Both the position numbers and the translations under genes were made by a program. From NCBI GenBank assembly GCA_023052935.1, contig CM041297.1:99346484-99410483 (forward strand): DNA of 64,000 nt, read 5' to 3'. The notes under the pieces are model-generated. The model saw only the letters and a list, made by a program, of their open reading frames with translations, was not told the origin of the DNA and made no database searches. The DNA is from Piezodorus guildinii. Taxonomy: Eukaryota; Arthropoda; Insecta; Hemiptera; Pentatomidae. The number at the start of each line of letters is the position of its first letter. Position 1 is the first letter of the stretch. This document shows positions 43,483 through 55,761 of this stretch, piece after piece.

Positions 43483-44656
43483 AATTCTGCCAACTAATGT
43501 AATTAAATAAATCCACATTATGTTATTAGCAAAGTATGACGTATGCCCTTGGAAATTTAGGAGTTATTGCTAGTGATTAATTCTCTAATTCGATTTCTCT
43601 TCAGCCTCTTTCATCCCTACAGCCTTTCCTGAAGATTAAAAGGCAATTTTAAGCCGAAGATTAAATCGGCAGGGTCCGAGATCTGTTGTAAATATTTTGA
43701 TTTTTCCTTCACAAATACCTACGCCTCCGGGACATGCTCTATTCGGAGTTCATGCGTCTAATTGTAAATATTTTATATAGTCAGTCATGCCTGTTTTCAA
43801 GATGTTGAAAATTTCATAATCATTTATACAATTCATTAATGCTGGCAAGAAAATCGACCTAAAAGTTCTATTAGTAATAATATTACAATTAACAGTAGAA
43901 ATAATGTATAAAGCAATATATTAGACTTTCAGCCTTTAAATTTTCATTCAGTTTAGGATGTTATAAATATATACACATAACAAATGAAAAAGGGAAAAGC
44001 AAAATAGAAAAATTATAGTTTAATGAATAAGCACTTTTAGAGAGACCTCCTCATGGTGGTTGTATAGGCAATATTATACTAGAATGCAACATGAATATGA
44101 AGCTATGAATGTCGAGATGAACTAGCTAGGGGAATAGAGGAGAACGGTGAGGAGACGTAGGGAATAAACAATTTTTTGAGAGATAAACAACCATGGAGTC
44201 CTCTAGGAGGTAGATCTTGAGGGTCTTCGCTATATAGTTCTAGAATCATTTAGTCGAAAGAGCAGGATCAAGCTGATGCAAGTACGGGTTTTATAACAAC
44301 TATAACCTACTACCGACAGTAAAGATTTGAAAAGGGACGAAGTGAATAAAATTTTGGTCATAAAGAAATCGATGTCAGAAATACTAGATGTAATTATAAG
44401 ATATGTTGGCAGTGTAGCTGCTATAATATAATAATAATATTGGAATAGCTATGCTTGAGTACAATTTTTATAGTAAAGATGATTTTATAGTAGGCTGTCC
44501 CTACACAATGGTACGTAGCCGCATGAGGTAATCCCCTTCAGGCAGTCTTTGCTTCCGAATACATGCGAACCTATGTTTTCTGTTTATAACGATCGTAGGA
44601 CTATTATGTTATAAAAACGGTGGAATTATTTCAGAAACACACCTTATATAAATTAA
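43483..44656. other. AT-rich DNA, nothing recognised
   Basis: No recognisable feature was found before the Helitron at 44,657. Confidence 0.45.
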
Positions 44657-44954
44657 CTAGCTGTGTCACGCAGCTTTGCTCGCGAATATTGCATTTCGTA
44701 TTAATTTATGTGCGTTTATGGTGAGATTGGCTATAATAAATATCAACTATCAGCTACTCTTTGTTATCAATTAAAGCCCGATCTTGACTTCTTCCTGTCA
44801 AATTTACAATAGAAAACCAGTAGAAGTGGTTATATCCATAATCACTTAATATGTAAAAATAATCGTCACAAACTATTTTTAAAAAATAAATAACAATTGA
44901 ATATATTTTCATAGGAACCTACACTCGAAACAGATATGAAACGCAATATGCTTA

Positions 44955-45180
44955 AAAGGGTCGGTCACCTGTATGTAGTGACCAGCCAGGTGCCCTTAAG
45001 ATTTTTTAATGAGAGAAAAAAACAACCTTAGTTATGCCCTCCTTCGAAGGGGACGTAAATGGGTGATTCCATGAACTCGTTAAAGATCTCTACCCTAACT
45101 AAACTTGGAGAGGAAAAAATTAGTCATCATACGATTAGCCATAGTAGTATAAAAGTGACGTTAAGTACTCCCCAGTAGCC
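44955..45180 (+). mobile_element. tRNA-derived SINE, family 1, copy 4
   Basis: The copy has gggtcggtcacctgtatgta in the head and the body 'aagattttttaatgagag', 'ccttagttatgccctcct', 'tcgaaggggacgtaaatg' and the end 'aaaagtgacgttaagta'. Box A is decayed. It lies inside the Helitron in the opposite orientation. Confidence 0.72.
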
Positions 45181-45730
45181 TCATCTCTCTTCGGACCAAA
45201 TATTTTAGTACCTTATTTTCTAAAACCTTTAGCCGTTGTCCGTCCTTCAAAGTAAGCGGCCACGTTTCACCGTCGGAAGAATAACAGTTTTATAAATTCT
45301 AACCTTCAAGTTTTTAGACAGAAGCTAAGTAATTTCGCAACTGAATTATAACACGCGTTTAACCAGGACTTTATTTCCTCCTGGATTTTTTTTTTCGTTA
45401 TCATTCAACCTAAATATTTAAATTTCTCTACGTGTTCAAAACTATACCCTGAAATATCAATATCACTATGATCGCCACTGTCTCTGCTACAAATAATATA
45501 TTTTGTCTTTTCGGTATTTATTTCGAGTCCTATTTCTTTACCGGTTTTTATTAACGGACTTGTATTTAGTTGTTTAGTTTCCGTGTCTTCCTTTAGCAGT
45601 ACCAAATCATCGGAGTATCCCAGAACCGGAATTTTATCACCCAACTTTAAACCTTCTTAGTACATGTCACCTTTTCTTTGATATATTCTAAAGCGACTTT
45701 GTCTGCATCGATTTCTGTTATTATGATTGC
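45180..45730 (-). pseudogene. RTE-like RT fragment inside the Helitron
   Basis: On the minus strand (45,644-45,405) an open frame of 79 codons covers the RT palm: LGDKIPVLGYSDDLVLLKED, IKTGKEIGLEINTEKTKYII and SFEHVEKFKYLG. The catalytic box reads YSDD rather than YADD. Beyond a stop, IQEEIKSWLNACYNSVAKLL and a degraded thumb can be traced to about 45,190. The fragment is truncated on both sides and belongs to the endonuclease-RT group common in insects. It inserted in the Helitron near the SINE. Confidence 0.75.
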
Positions 45731-46729
45731 TATTAAGAAGTTTTTAAAAGAATATATTTTAAAGTACTTCCGCGTAAATGGCATTTTAGTTTTATTTGTG
45801 CAGAAGAACTGATTTTCTCCGCAACCCGATCTTGACGTAAATCTATTCCTACGTGTTTAAATGAAAAAATATAAATTAACGGGAAATTGAATTATTTATA
45901 AATAAAAGGTAAATCATTTGGAATCATTGGGAAGCGAGGTTTTTTTTCTCCCAAATTTTCCCGTTTTTCCCCAGATTTTCGACTGATTCTTCTGTCCTAT
46001 TGGTCGCAGCGTGATGTTATATAGCCTATAACCTTCCTCGATAAATGGACTATCCAACACAAAAAGAATTTTTCAATCAGTAGTTTCTGAGATTAGTGCG
46101 TTCAAACAAACAAACAAACAAACTCTTTAGCTTTATTATATTAGTATAGATTTAAATCTTACTGACATATATTTACAATTTACAACTAATGATATTCATT
46201 TTAAGCTTTTTTGTACAAACAAATGAATAATTTCTGGTATAAATAATTTAATCATTCTGTGCAAATTAGCTACATATAAAAAACAATATTATATAACATT
46301 TAATTCGACTGAGATTCCTCTTAAGGTCTGTAAATCCTAAATGACATTGGAATAAGGGTTACATCCATCCAAGTAGAAAAGTACAATATAGTAAGCAGCA
46401 ACAATAAGACTGTTTATAGAATGAAGTTAAAAGGAGAATATCGATTAATTTTTATTTAAACAGTTTGTTTGTTTGTTTGTTTAGGTTTTAAGGCGTAAAA
46501 CCGTAAGGTCATCAACGCCTAGACACTATATGCATATTCAACCTTTATAAAAAAGAACTATTAGGTAATGGGTGATTGAGAGAAAGAAAGAAAAAAAATA
46601 ATAAATAAAATAAATAAATAAATAATAAATAAATTAAAAAAAAAATAAAATAAAGAAAGAAAAAAAAATATTTTTATGTAAACAATAGTTTAAAAAGCTA
46701 ATACTAGTAATGCTAACTGACTAGGAATG

Positions 46730-47580
46730 GTCTTTATAATTTTGATAGTAATGATTGCTCCTTAAGAAAATCAAAAACTAATTCAATGGTTTTCTCTCTA
46801 TCACCCAGCACCGCTGAAATATTCGGGCTTAGTCCAATTTTATTCAGGTGTGATATAATAAGGGCATTCTTGAAAAATATGCCGAATGGTAAGGGTTCCA
46901 TCACAGTGCTGTCATCGGGGCACCGGCTGCCTAGCAAAAAGATAAGAGTGCGTCAGCCGCGAGTGTCCTATCCTTAGCCGGGTCAACGCGACCTCCTCCC
47001 TCCGGCTGCTACGGCTAGATGTAGACCAGGGATTCACTGTTTGTTTTATATGCTTCAGTTTGCTTACCTGGCTATCGTCCCACATTTTCTGCCATCGGTC
47101 ATCTTCTTGCTTTCTGAGCGGTTCACTGAGTTCAGACGGTGTCAAGATGGCTGTTCCTCTCCCTGGCAGTGTGAGCGCCTGCTTCGCTGCCCGGTCCGCA
47201 AGCTCGTTACCGGTAATTCCCACGTGGCTCGGCACCCACACGAAGCTTACCGACTTGCCCAGGTTTCGCAACGCAGCTATATGAGAGTGAGTGCGAACTA
47301 GTATGTGATGATTTGGATACAAGTTCTGCAAACCTTTAATTGCGCTTAGGGAATCGGTTAGTATTACGATTTGGTCTTCATTTATTTTCATACAGAACTG
47401 TAGAGCTGAGGCTATTGCGTGTAGTTCGGCTGTGTATATATTGCATAGATTATGCAGTTTGAATTTGTGTGTCGAGTTATGGGTCACGAAAGCGGAAGCT
47501 GTAGAGGTATCTGATTTAGAACCGTCGGTGTAAATTAAAAAGGGTTCAGGAATGGTTTGAATAATCTGTGTTAGTCGGTT
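46730..47580 (-). pseudogene. I-clade ORF2: RNase H and C-terminal zinc region
   Basis: The frame is open from upstream of the Met at 47,487 (FLIYTDGSKSDTSTASAF lies at about 47,550-47,490, so that Met is not a start). RNase H catalytic residues are all present: D in YTDGSK, E in TAELHA, D in LTDSLSAI and D in NELADRAA, plus FVWVPSHVGITGN. After it comes SRREEVALTRLRIGHSRLTH. A frame change at about 46,930 interrupts the C-terminal zinc cluster. The last piece, ending ELVFDFLKEQSLLSKL at 46,734, is readable in another frame. Confidence 0.9.
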
Positions 47581-47806
47581 TTTGAATTCGGAAGGGGAAG
47601 CATTTCTTTTGGAGAGGTTGGAAAGTTGAAGGAATATTTTAGGTGGTTGGTGTGTCCATGGTGGGGTTTTATCATGGGAGTTTATTTTATACAGTGGAAG
47701 GTCTCTAAGTAAAGAGGAAGCGGAGGAAATTCTTTCTGCTAACGGAAGGGTCGCATTGACTTTGTTTGATCGAAAGGAAATAAATTTTATAATTTGGAAA
47801 TATAAT

Positions 47807-49040
47807 TTATGGCAAGTTTTTGTCGTCTAAAAATGAGAGGCGGAATTCCGGCTTCTGAACATAAGCTAAGGATAGGGCTGGTTCGAAAAGCCCCAGTGGA
47901 TATTCTAATTCCTGCATGAAGTACTGTGTCGAGCCTGGCGAGAATTCGTGGGTGTGCCGAAGATATATAAATGACCCATGTTCAAGTTTTGAGCCTATCA
48001 AACTTTTATAGAGTATTAATAAAGTTTTCCTGTCTGAACCCCAAGTAGTGCCGCTGAGAACTCGCAGTATGTTTAATTTTTTCATAGCCTGTGCTTTTAT
48101 GATGGATATATGATGTTCCCAGGTCAGTTTTCTGTCAAATGTCAAGCCTAAGAATTTGTGGTAAGTAGTAAATGGTAATTTAGTGTTCCCTAAGTACAAT
48201 TCAGGTAGTGGTGGTGTATTCCGCTTTCGGCTGAAGAGCAGACATTTAGTTTTTTCTGGTGAGAAGTGGAGTCCTTTAGATATTGACCAGTTGTTCAGCC
48301 GATTGAGAGTTTCCTGCAGTCTATTTTGAATATCCCTAATGTCGTGGGATCTGTAGATAATTGCCATGTCATCAGCGAATAGTAATGGTTTCACTCCTCT
48401 TGGAAGGTTAAGACCCAAGTCGTTCACTGCCAGGGAGAAAAGGGTCGGACTAAGGACGCAGCCCTGAGGGACACCGCTGTTTTGAGAACTATTTTCAGAA
48501 AGTTCGCAGCCAACCCTAACTCTGAAATGGCGATTGGCCCCTTATTCCAATTGAGGCTAGTTTGCGTAGAATAACGGCATGGAAAATACAATCGAAAGCT
48601 TTTACCATATCAAAGAATATTACTCCTAGTAACTGGTTATTGATAAAAGAATATTGTGCTTCGGCTTCCACAACAACCAAGTGATCTATCGTGGAGCGCC
48701 CTTTGCGAAATCCAGATTGATAAGGTTGTAGAAGCTTTCCTCTTTCTATCATCCACATTAATCTTTTGTTCACCATCCGTTCCATGGTTTTGCCAAGGCA
48801 GCTAGTAAGGAAGATCGGGCGGTAGCTAGTTGGTAACCTCTTATCTTTACCTGTTTTTAGAATGGGAACCACAATGGAGTCACGCCAGCCATTCGGAAAG
48901 CCTCCTATGGACCAGATATGATTAAAATAGTCAAGGAGCCATTGAAGAGTATCGTTGGGTAAATTTTTAATCATTTCGTAGTGAATGTTGTCGGGACCAG
49001 GTGATGATCCTTTAACTGAGTTTAAGACCTCTTTCAATTC
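47807..49040 (-). pseudogene. I-clade ORF2: reverse transcriptase
   Basis: There are two frames. The first (49,037-48,516) has KGSSPGPDNIHYEMIKNLP, SYRPIFLTSCLGKTMERMVN, YQSGFRKGRSTIDHL and FFDMVKAFDCIFH (motif A). It ends where about 45 bases are missing between IGIRGQ and FRVRVG. The second (from about 48,520; Met at 48,427, to 47,807) has SGVPQGCVLSPTLFSLAVND, LFADDMAIIYRSHD (catalytic Asp pair), KTKCLLFSRK, FLGLTFDRKLTWEHH and the thumb. The active-site residues are therefore all intact and only the frame is broken. The protein would copy element RNA at the nicked target. Confidence 0.9.
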
Positions 49041-50325
49041 CCAAATTGTAAATCGAATGTTGTAGAATGATGTGGAGTCTAATTTCTATTTCATTGGGGA
49101 TGGTGTTGCTGTCAGTATTATTGTTTCTATTTTGATTATATATATTTGAGAAAAAATCGGCAAATGTATTTGAAACGGTTAGGGGGTTGTCAGTCAGTCT
49201 TCCATTAACTAAGAGGGTGAGGTTGGGAGAGGATACGTTTTTGGTTAGTTTGCGGACTTTGTTCCAGACCGTCGCGGAAGTTGTTGCGGAATTTATAGAA
49301 CTAACAAATTGTTTCCAAGATTCCTTTTTATAATGGCTAAAGGTAGTTCTGCATATAGCTCGATATTTTTTATACTCGATAAAATTTTCTAAGGTCATAT
49401 TTTTTAGAAACTTTTTGTACGCTCTCCGGCGATTCTTAATAGCTAATTTACATTCTTTATTGAACCATGGAACTAGAGGTCTTTTTGGGGTGCCTTTGGT
49501 CTTTGGTATCGATGCTTGGGCGGCCTGAATAATAATATTTGTAATAGCTATACACACTTCTTCAACGCTCAGGTCGTGAGGAGGAGTATTAGGTGGCGAG
49601 GCCATGGAAGTAAAAAGAGGCCAATCAGCTTTATCTAACACCCATCTAGGATTTACGCGACATAAACGGTTCATATTTGTAAATTTAATAAGAATTGGAA
49701 AGTGATCACTGCCGTGGAGATCGGGTAAAACGGTCCAGTCTAATGTGGGATAGAGATTAGTGCTGCAGAGAGTGAGGTCAAGGGCCGAATATGTTCCAAA
49801 ACTTGAGCTTAGAAAAGTCGGCTCTCCTGTATTTAGTATAATTAGATCCGATACATCTATAAAATTTTCTATTATCTTACCTCGCGCATTGAGATCGTTG
49901 GAGCCCCATAAGGGGTTATGACCGTTCATGTCTCCGATATATAAAACGGGTTGAGGGAGTTGATTATGTATTTCTAAAAGATGCTGAGAGTTTATTGAAC
50001 GGTCTTGTGGTAGATAAATATTGCAGACGGTGAAAGTAAAACCTAGGTGAATGGTAGCAGCTACGACATGAAGATGAGAATTGATTGTTATTGGTTCAGA
50101 GTAAACTGATTCAAGTACAGCTAACATGACTCCGTGGTGGCCATGATTAGGGTCAGGACTGTCTTTTCTATAGATATTAAAGTTCTTTAGAGTAGTGAAG
50201 CTACTGTGTGATTGCAAATTTGTCTCCTGTAGCCCGACACAAAACGGATTTATATCATTTAATAAAACTTTTAGATCATTAAAATGAGTTTTTAGACCGT
50301 TACAGTTCCACTGAAGAACAGCCAT
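49012..50325 (-). pseudogene. I-clade ORF2: APE endonuclease and linker
   Basis: This is a 437-codon open frame and the longest in the window. The Met at 50,325 is a plausible ORF2 start (MAVLQWNCNGLKTHFNDL). The APE motifs are complete: WNCNG, LQET (catalytic Glu), CNIYLPQD, LYIGDMNGHNPLWG, SALDLTLC and GSDHFPI. The linker includes VPWFNKECKLAIKNRRRAYK and NSATTSATVWNKVRKLTK, typical of the stretch before RT. The last roughly 25 residues (from about residue 412) are out of frame, because a frameshift near 49,090 precedes the RT. The domain would nick target DNA for target-primed reverse transcription. Confidence 0.9.
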
Positions 50326-50383
50326 ATTACTAAGAGTGATGGAAAGAAGTATAAATTGTCTGTTTTGTGAAGTTGGAAGCTAT

Positions 50384-50852
50384 TTAATTTAGATCATTAC
50401 TATTATTCTTTTTCTTTGGTCTTCCTCTTTTATTTCTTTGAGATTGAAAAGTTTCTGTGTTATTTTTAACAGTATCCTGTTCATTTGACATGAGACAAGA
50501 TGTTGATTCATCGGCTTCAGAGCTTGTATCATGATTGTCTTGGAGTTCGGAAGTGATGGAAGCGGGGGGAATGAGAAGAGCACAGAGAGAGGTAGTGGGT
50601 GGAGGGTGAGGTGGGGTGTTATGAGGAAGGGAGAAGGTAGTAGGAGGGTAGCCAGATGGATCGGTAGGAGAAAGTGAAGAGGGGGTGAGAGAGAGTTGTG
50701 AGGGTGGGGAGAAAGAGGAAGTAGTGGGGACAGAGTGAGATTTATTGGACGGCACGATATTATTTATTTTAGTTTGTGATTGTTCATTTGCATTTAAAGC
50801 AACTGACTTAATGGGATGAGTGAATGGAAAGTCCACTTGTACTCCTACATCT
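50384..50852 (-). pseudogene. I-clade ORF1 C-terminal part
   Basis: The frame is open from the truncation point at 50,852 to the stop at 50,384-50,386. It is a Ser/Pro/Thr-rich, low-complexity segment (for example PPSQLSLTPSSLSPTDPSGY) ending in a basic tail, QRNKRGRPKKKNNSNDLN. No zinc knuckle is left: in I-type ORF1 proteins these lie further upstream and have been lost with the 5' truncation. The next frame starts 59 bases downstream. Confidence 0.75.
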
Positions 50853-51139
50853 TTTTTATTTAAACAGTATTACCAGAAGATTTCCAATGAAGTATAAGTT
50901 TTCACAAAAAATGAGAAACATCAAATTTATTTAGTAGCTAAAATATATGTATAAGCAATAATTTAAATGCTTGTGGAAAAAGCAAAGGAGAAAAACTCAA
51001 AACAGTTCCAACATTGCAGTAAGAACTATTACACAAATGAACTTGCAATAAAAAAAATAAAATAAAAAACTGGAAAAAAAGTTCTTCGATACCATTTATA
51101 TAAATTCTTTCATATAAAATCTTGCATGGACTGTTTGGA

Positions 51140-51650
51140 AAAAAAACTTTTTTTTTATTTCTGCTACGTGCTTCTTAGGATAGAGGTGCCTCCATCCATG
51201 CAAACCAAGCTTCTCGATCCCGAGCCAACACCCTCATGGCATCTCAAGTTTTTTTCCTCTCGCCTCAACCATTTTTGTGAAGTAGTGTTTCCATTGCATT
51301 ATGGGTAACCCTCTTGGGCGTTTTCCTATTGGTTTGGCCTAAAAATATTTTATCGTTTACCTGTTTTCACTCATCCGACAAAAACGTCCGAACCATCTGA
51401 GTTGTCTCTTAAAAGAGATAACTCTAACACACTCTCTTGTCCTCTCATTCCGTATGTGATCCCACCTAGTCAGCCTGCTACTCTCCGAAGTTCCATTTTT
51501 ATTGCAGTAACTTTACTTCAGTTCTTAACTAGTGGTATTCAGGTTTCACTTCCGTATAGAATATATCATACATTCCGGGTAGGGAATATATTGTATAAGA
51601 GGATAAGAGTGTAAGAGTGGTAGTATATTGAACACAACTGTACTGTTGCA
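51140..51650 (-). pseudogene. RTE-like retrotransposon C-terminal fragment
   Basis: The minus strand from about 51,410 reads QLRWFGRFCRMSENR, a stop, then AKPIGKRPRGLPIMQWKHYF, VEARGKKLEMP and further broken codons to about 51,150. This is the WFGHxxRMxENR - KRPRGRPRxRW tail of endonuclease-reverse transcriptases, with several substitutions (H to F, R to L). Upstream (51,640-51,420) the thumb region is only faintly visible. It is a heavily decayed, 5'-truncated copy. Confidence 0.65.
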
Positions 51651-51869
51651 TTATTTGAGATAAGAAAAAAAATCCTATTGGCTATCTTTTGGTCTACTTT
51701 CCCATTCCTGCTGATCACTGTTCCGAGTATTCGTCCGATATTTCCATTGGTTCACCTTTAGTATTTTAATGTATGTCCGGGAGGCCTATCCGTATTATTT
51801 TACTTTTTCTGGTGTGGATGGAAATCCCCTTCATTTCCGTGCTCAGCTTCCCGTCCAGTTACATCTTGT

Positions 51870-52520
51870 TGTAAGTTTAATGTACAAGTATTATTAAAAA
51901 AAAAAATAAATAATTAAAAAAATTGTTCGATATGAGTAACAATAGATCATACAAAAAAACAAAAACAATAAATAATGTATATATAACTAATTGCTGATAA
52001 ATTTGTTACATACATAAAATTTCGAAGAAGGATTAAATAATATGTAAGTAAATCGATTGTTTTAGAAGCGTCATAAGCTCCTAATTATAATATTGGACTT
52101 CTGACCTTTCTAAAATAAACGATTTAATCCAATTGTCATTTTTTTCTACCAGGATAAGTGCATGTAAATTTGAAATCACAAGAGAAAAAATGCATAATCT
52201 AATCAATGAATGTATAAAAAGCCATTAAAGTCACATTTTTTTACATCAGCATATTATTTGTTAAATTAAAATATTATTGGAACTAGACATATGAAGAGTG
52301 TAAAAAAATAATTCTACAATCTGGTAATTTTAACATAAGGATATTTCGATAACGGCGAACTTCTAGTACAAGCACATGGTCTTGTGAGTGTTTGTGTGTG
52401 TGTGTATATGTGTGTGAGTGTATATCCTGGAAAAATTTGTCAGATGAAAGGAAAATTTTTAAAAGGATGAGAAGGATTGGGAGACAAAAAGGAATGGTAC
52501 AGGAGGATAGCCTCTATGAT

Positions 52521-52558
<38 letters not shown>

Positions 52559-54110
52559 ATATATTATTAATTTTTTATTAAATAGTACTTTGAGATATAA
52601 AAAAATAATCAATAAATTAATAAGGATTTAAATTTCTAGTTTAGTACCAGTCTTAATGGTTATTCGTGAGTGTCAGAAACAAATGCGGTCACATAAGCTA
52701 GTCAAAGTTCTGACTTGTAGCTTGGAACAACTTAAGTTGGACAACTCTGGCGTGCCTCTAACAGCTCCAATAATTTAAATCCTACGTCCTGAAGGCAGAA
52801 CTGCTGTTATTCAAATTCAAAGCTTTATTAATAAATAAGCCCTAATCGCTTAGGATATACTTTTTCGTTTTTTAATTTTATACATATTTTAAAAGTTGAA
52901 AACAGAAAAGCATGTGTTTTATGGAAAAGGCGGTACAACAAAAACAAATAATTAAGGTGGGAATTTCAGAACATAAAGGGCAATTAACTACACACAGATT
53001 TAATTAAGTAGAATTGTTTAATATTATAAAAATGCGATGGAACTAATGAAAAGACACTAAGACTACGAAGTGAAAAGGAATGGCTAGAAGGGGTTTTCTT
53101 AGACCAACCGAACCTACCCTACCAAGTTAATTCTTAATTAACTCGCTCAGGCTTTGCTGAGGTTTCTGGAGAAAATAACTTATTAAGGTAACGGTAGTTC
53201 AAGAGATTAATTCCAAGTGCTATATCAAACATTAAAGAGTTGATACGATTCGTAATTAGATTACTTACTATAAGTGTCTCTGTATGATTAAAAATTAAAT
53301 CGATTTAAGCGTATGTTTCTTTTAGAATCGTATATTGGTCTAAATTTATACTACTATATATAATGAAACATACACGAGGTTTTAATACTTCTATAATCAC
53401 ACTTTTTAGGTGTTTTGTTTGTTTTAAAATTAATTTAGTAGTTTTTATCATTAAAAAAAATTATAAATAGATACACGTTTTTTTTCTACCTTCAGTCTAC
53501 AGTCATGGGTTTTAAGAGATAATTAAAAATTGGTTATAGGAATCAGTACTAATTCAGGACTTCGAAGAAGTCATTTGCTGTTTGCGTTCTATGAGTATGT
53601 ATTGGTTTATTATTTTCAAATCAAAATTAAATAAAAAATTGAGGGCCTTTCAAAATACGTAAACCCGAATAATGAATAAACCAAATTGGTTTGTCCTCCG
53701 TACGAATTAATAAATTTAAAAAAACAAACAAACAAAGCATATCTGCTGTTAGTGCTATTCAGTTAAGAAATACATTTCCTACAAAACAAAAAAAATAATT
53801 TATTTAAGGTCTTGAAACACACTGCCTTTTTACCCATCGAGGATCTGGATAAAAATTTTGCTAGTGGAATATAATATAATGGAATATACAATGGAAAATA
53901 AATTGTTTTGTAAGAAAACAAAATAAATATATTGGTCGCGTTCCAAACTCTGGTTTGTAACATAGTACGAGCATTGAATGGTTTGTCAAGTAGTTTTTTT
54001 TAAAAAATTTATCTTATGACTTAAGAGGAAACTCTAGCAACATGCATTTTTTTCTGACAATAAAATATTGTCACACTTTAGGAATGTGGGCGGTTCCAGG
54101 CCTCTTTATC
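51870..54110. other. AT-rich DNA with microsatellites, no gene recognised
   Basis: It contains a GT-rich run (52,388-52,421) and a (CT)12 tract (52,530-52,553). An open frame spanning both (52,392-52,631) is a by-product of the repeats. Nothing else could be supported. Confidence 0.45.
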
Positions 54111-54114
54111 CAGG

Positions 54115-54161
54115 TATTGTAAGTTTACTTATAGCAACCTTCTATAAGTAAACTTACAATA
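54115..54161. repeat. Perfect 20-bp hairpin with 7-base loop
   Basis: tattgtaagtttacttatag (54,115-54,134) is the exact reverse complement of 54,142-54,161. The loop is caacctt. No poly-T or gene context supports a terminator role. It could be the remains of a small foldback element. Confidence 0.88.
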
Positions 54162-54164
54162 TCT

Positions 54165-54904
54165 GATACTGGCTCGTCACATTTTTATCCCTCAACATTG
54201 TAGGGTTTATAATCCATAAAGGTATATATTTGTTTACCTTCTGCTTATTTGGATTCTGTTATTTGTATAATCCACTTCCTATACACCAATGGTTTTATGT
54301 TGATTTAATAATTTCGATAATGATTATTCAAGATACATGGGATCTCCGAGACTGCCTGAGCCAATGAAATCAGCTCAAGCCACAACCATCCTTGTATCTC
54401 TACATCACCTTCAGCTATTTAGTTTCGGAAAGTCATCGATTAATCTGAAGCAAACGTTCTCTTAGGATGTTCAAAACTGAACATGCTTTCTTGATCTAAA
54501 ATATTAATGAAGACTTTCTTTAAATCGTTCATTAATTTTTAAAAATTTTTTTTTTCGTTTTAAAATTGTATTTTTTAACTTTTCTGGAGATGTTATTAGT
54601 CCTGTACGTTCCATATGCGAAGTAGTATTACATAATCAATGTATATCTGTCACTCCCTGAAAGGAACCGATCTATGAAGCTGTATTATCTACCTAACTCT
54701 AATTTAAACACTAACACTGAGTCCCTTTCTATTGTATACTAGATATGAGAATCGCAATTGGATAGGGTTTTGTAGAGGTATGTAGTTACCAGTTCACTTG
54801 AATTATATAGAAACGAACAGAGATTAATTTATGAAATCCTGGATTATTAATTAAACGTGTTGAATTCAAAAGATCATATACAACACACTATAATTGTTAA
54901 ATTA
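54165..54904. other. AT-rich DNA, nothing recognised
   Basis: No feature was found up to family A copy A9. Confidence 0.45.
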
Positions 54905-55715
54905 AATAAAAACATCTGGTGCGGGCAACACTCGACTTTTACTTACCTCGGTTAATTAAAAAACTTTTGAATAAAGTTAGAATTCAAAAAATATTAAAGA
55001 ATATCATTCAGTTTCTTTGGAAACGTATGTTTTCCATTTACATTACCTATCACAACTTTGTATATAAGATAACAGTTTTTTTCTAAAATATTTAGGTTTC
55101 CTACGGTGTATTATACTATACATATAAATTACCATTCTTGTATTCAGAAAAAAAATTAACTACAAAAATATTTTTGCTCTGTTCTCCGTCAGTCTGTTAT
55201 CAAATTCTATATTTTGCCTTTTTCGTCAATGCTAATAAAATGGCGTGTTTCATTTTCTCAAATCTACAAAATTGAAGACACTTTAAAGAAAGAAAATTTA
55301 AAATATTGGTATTAGTGCTCTGTCCGACTATTTCAATAAGAATATAACCTGCATGATATCGAAGCCCATTAAGTTTTACATCGATTTAGCGAGTTTAATT
55401 AAAATCATTAGATTTTTTTAATTGTAAAAAGGTGCAAAATGCATGCTATAAAGTACCATTTACGGTCAGCAGACTTCGGTGAAAAATGTGTAACATCTGG
55501 GGTGTATAGTTGCATTAAATATGAAATTTCAGTTTCATACGACACTTCGTTTACGTTCCAGAATTTCGACAAACACATATTTGTGTCACCTTATTTGCGA
55601 CTTAGTTATTTGGACTTACGGTACCTTAAAACGTGTATGTCAGTTGAAAACTAAATTTAAAAATTTTCACGATTGCAATACTTTTAGTTACTACATATTT
55701 CATATTAAAAGTGTA
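54905..55715 (+). repeat. Family A dispersed repeat, copy A9 (near full length)
   Basis: It starts at catctggtgcgggcaacact and ends near 'cgattgcaatactttta' and 'catattaaaagtg'. All landmarks are present in order with small internal deletions. The first 3'-terminal repeat bases are changed (attaaaagtg). Confidence 0.83.
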
Positions 55716-55761
55716 AACTTTTTTACCTTAATTGATACACAAAATCAAATTACCTGACTTA

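Larger units (their letters stand above)
44657..46150 (-). mobile_element. Helitron carrying nested insertions
   Basis: On the minus strand the 5' end is A|TCTATACTAATATAATAAAG (46,150), followed by the common arthropod Helitron sequence with four tttg units and cgcactaatctcagaaac. The 3' end is CTAG|T at 44,657, preceded by the hairpin CGCGAGCAAAGCTGCG (plus-strand 44,669-44,684). Ends and A/T insertion site are canonical. The body has been enlarged by a family 1 SINE (44,955-45,180) and an RTE-like fragment (45,180-45,730). No Rep/helicase coding sequence is seen, so it is non-autonomous. Confidence 0.88.
46465..50852 (-). mobile_element. I-clade non-LTR retrotransposon (4.4 kb)
   Basis: Both ends are set by the 16-bp target duplication. 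The minus strand reads 5' to 3': the C-terminal part of ORF1, APE endonuclease, reverse transcriptase, RNase H, C-terminal zinc region, 3' UTR and a tail of four AAAC units. It is 5'-truncated inside ORF1, and all enzymatic domains of ORF2 are represented. Only a few frameshifts and one small deletion in RT interrupt it. Together with the intact TSD, this marks it as one of the youngest insertions in the window. It is the best local candidate source of enzymes for simple-repeat-tailed non-autonomous elements. Confidence 0.93.
46449..50868. repeat. 16-bp target-site duplication of the I-clade element
   Basis: TTTTTATTTAAACAGT occurs at 46,449-46,464 and at 50,853-50,868. Between them is exactly the minus-strand I-clade element, from its (AAAC)n tail to its truncated 5' end. 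Confidence 0.93.

Noticed and set aside
43600..43720. Another hammerhead-like unit (cctgaagattaaaagg ... ttaagccgaagattaa)
   Set aside because: It lacks CTGATGA and GAAAC blocks in hammerhead order and has no inverted partner.
54115..54161. Transcription terminator
   Set aside because: There is no T-run after the hairpin, no gene upstream and the host is a eukaryote.
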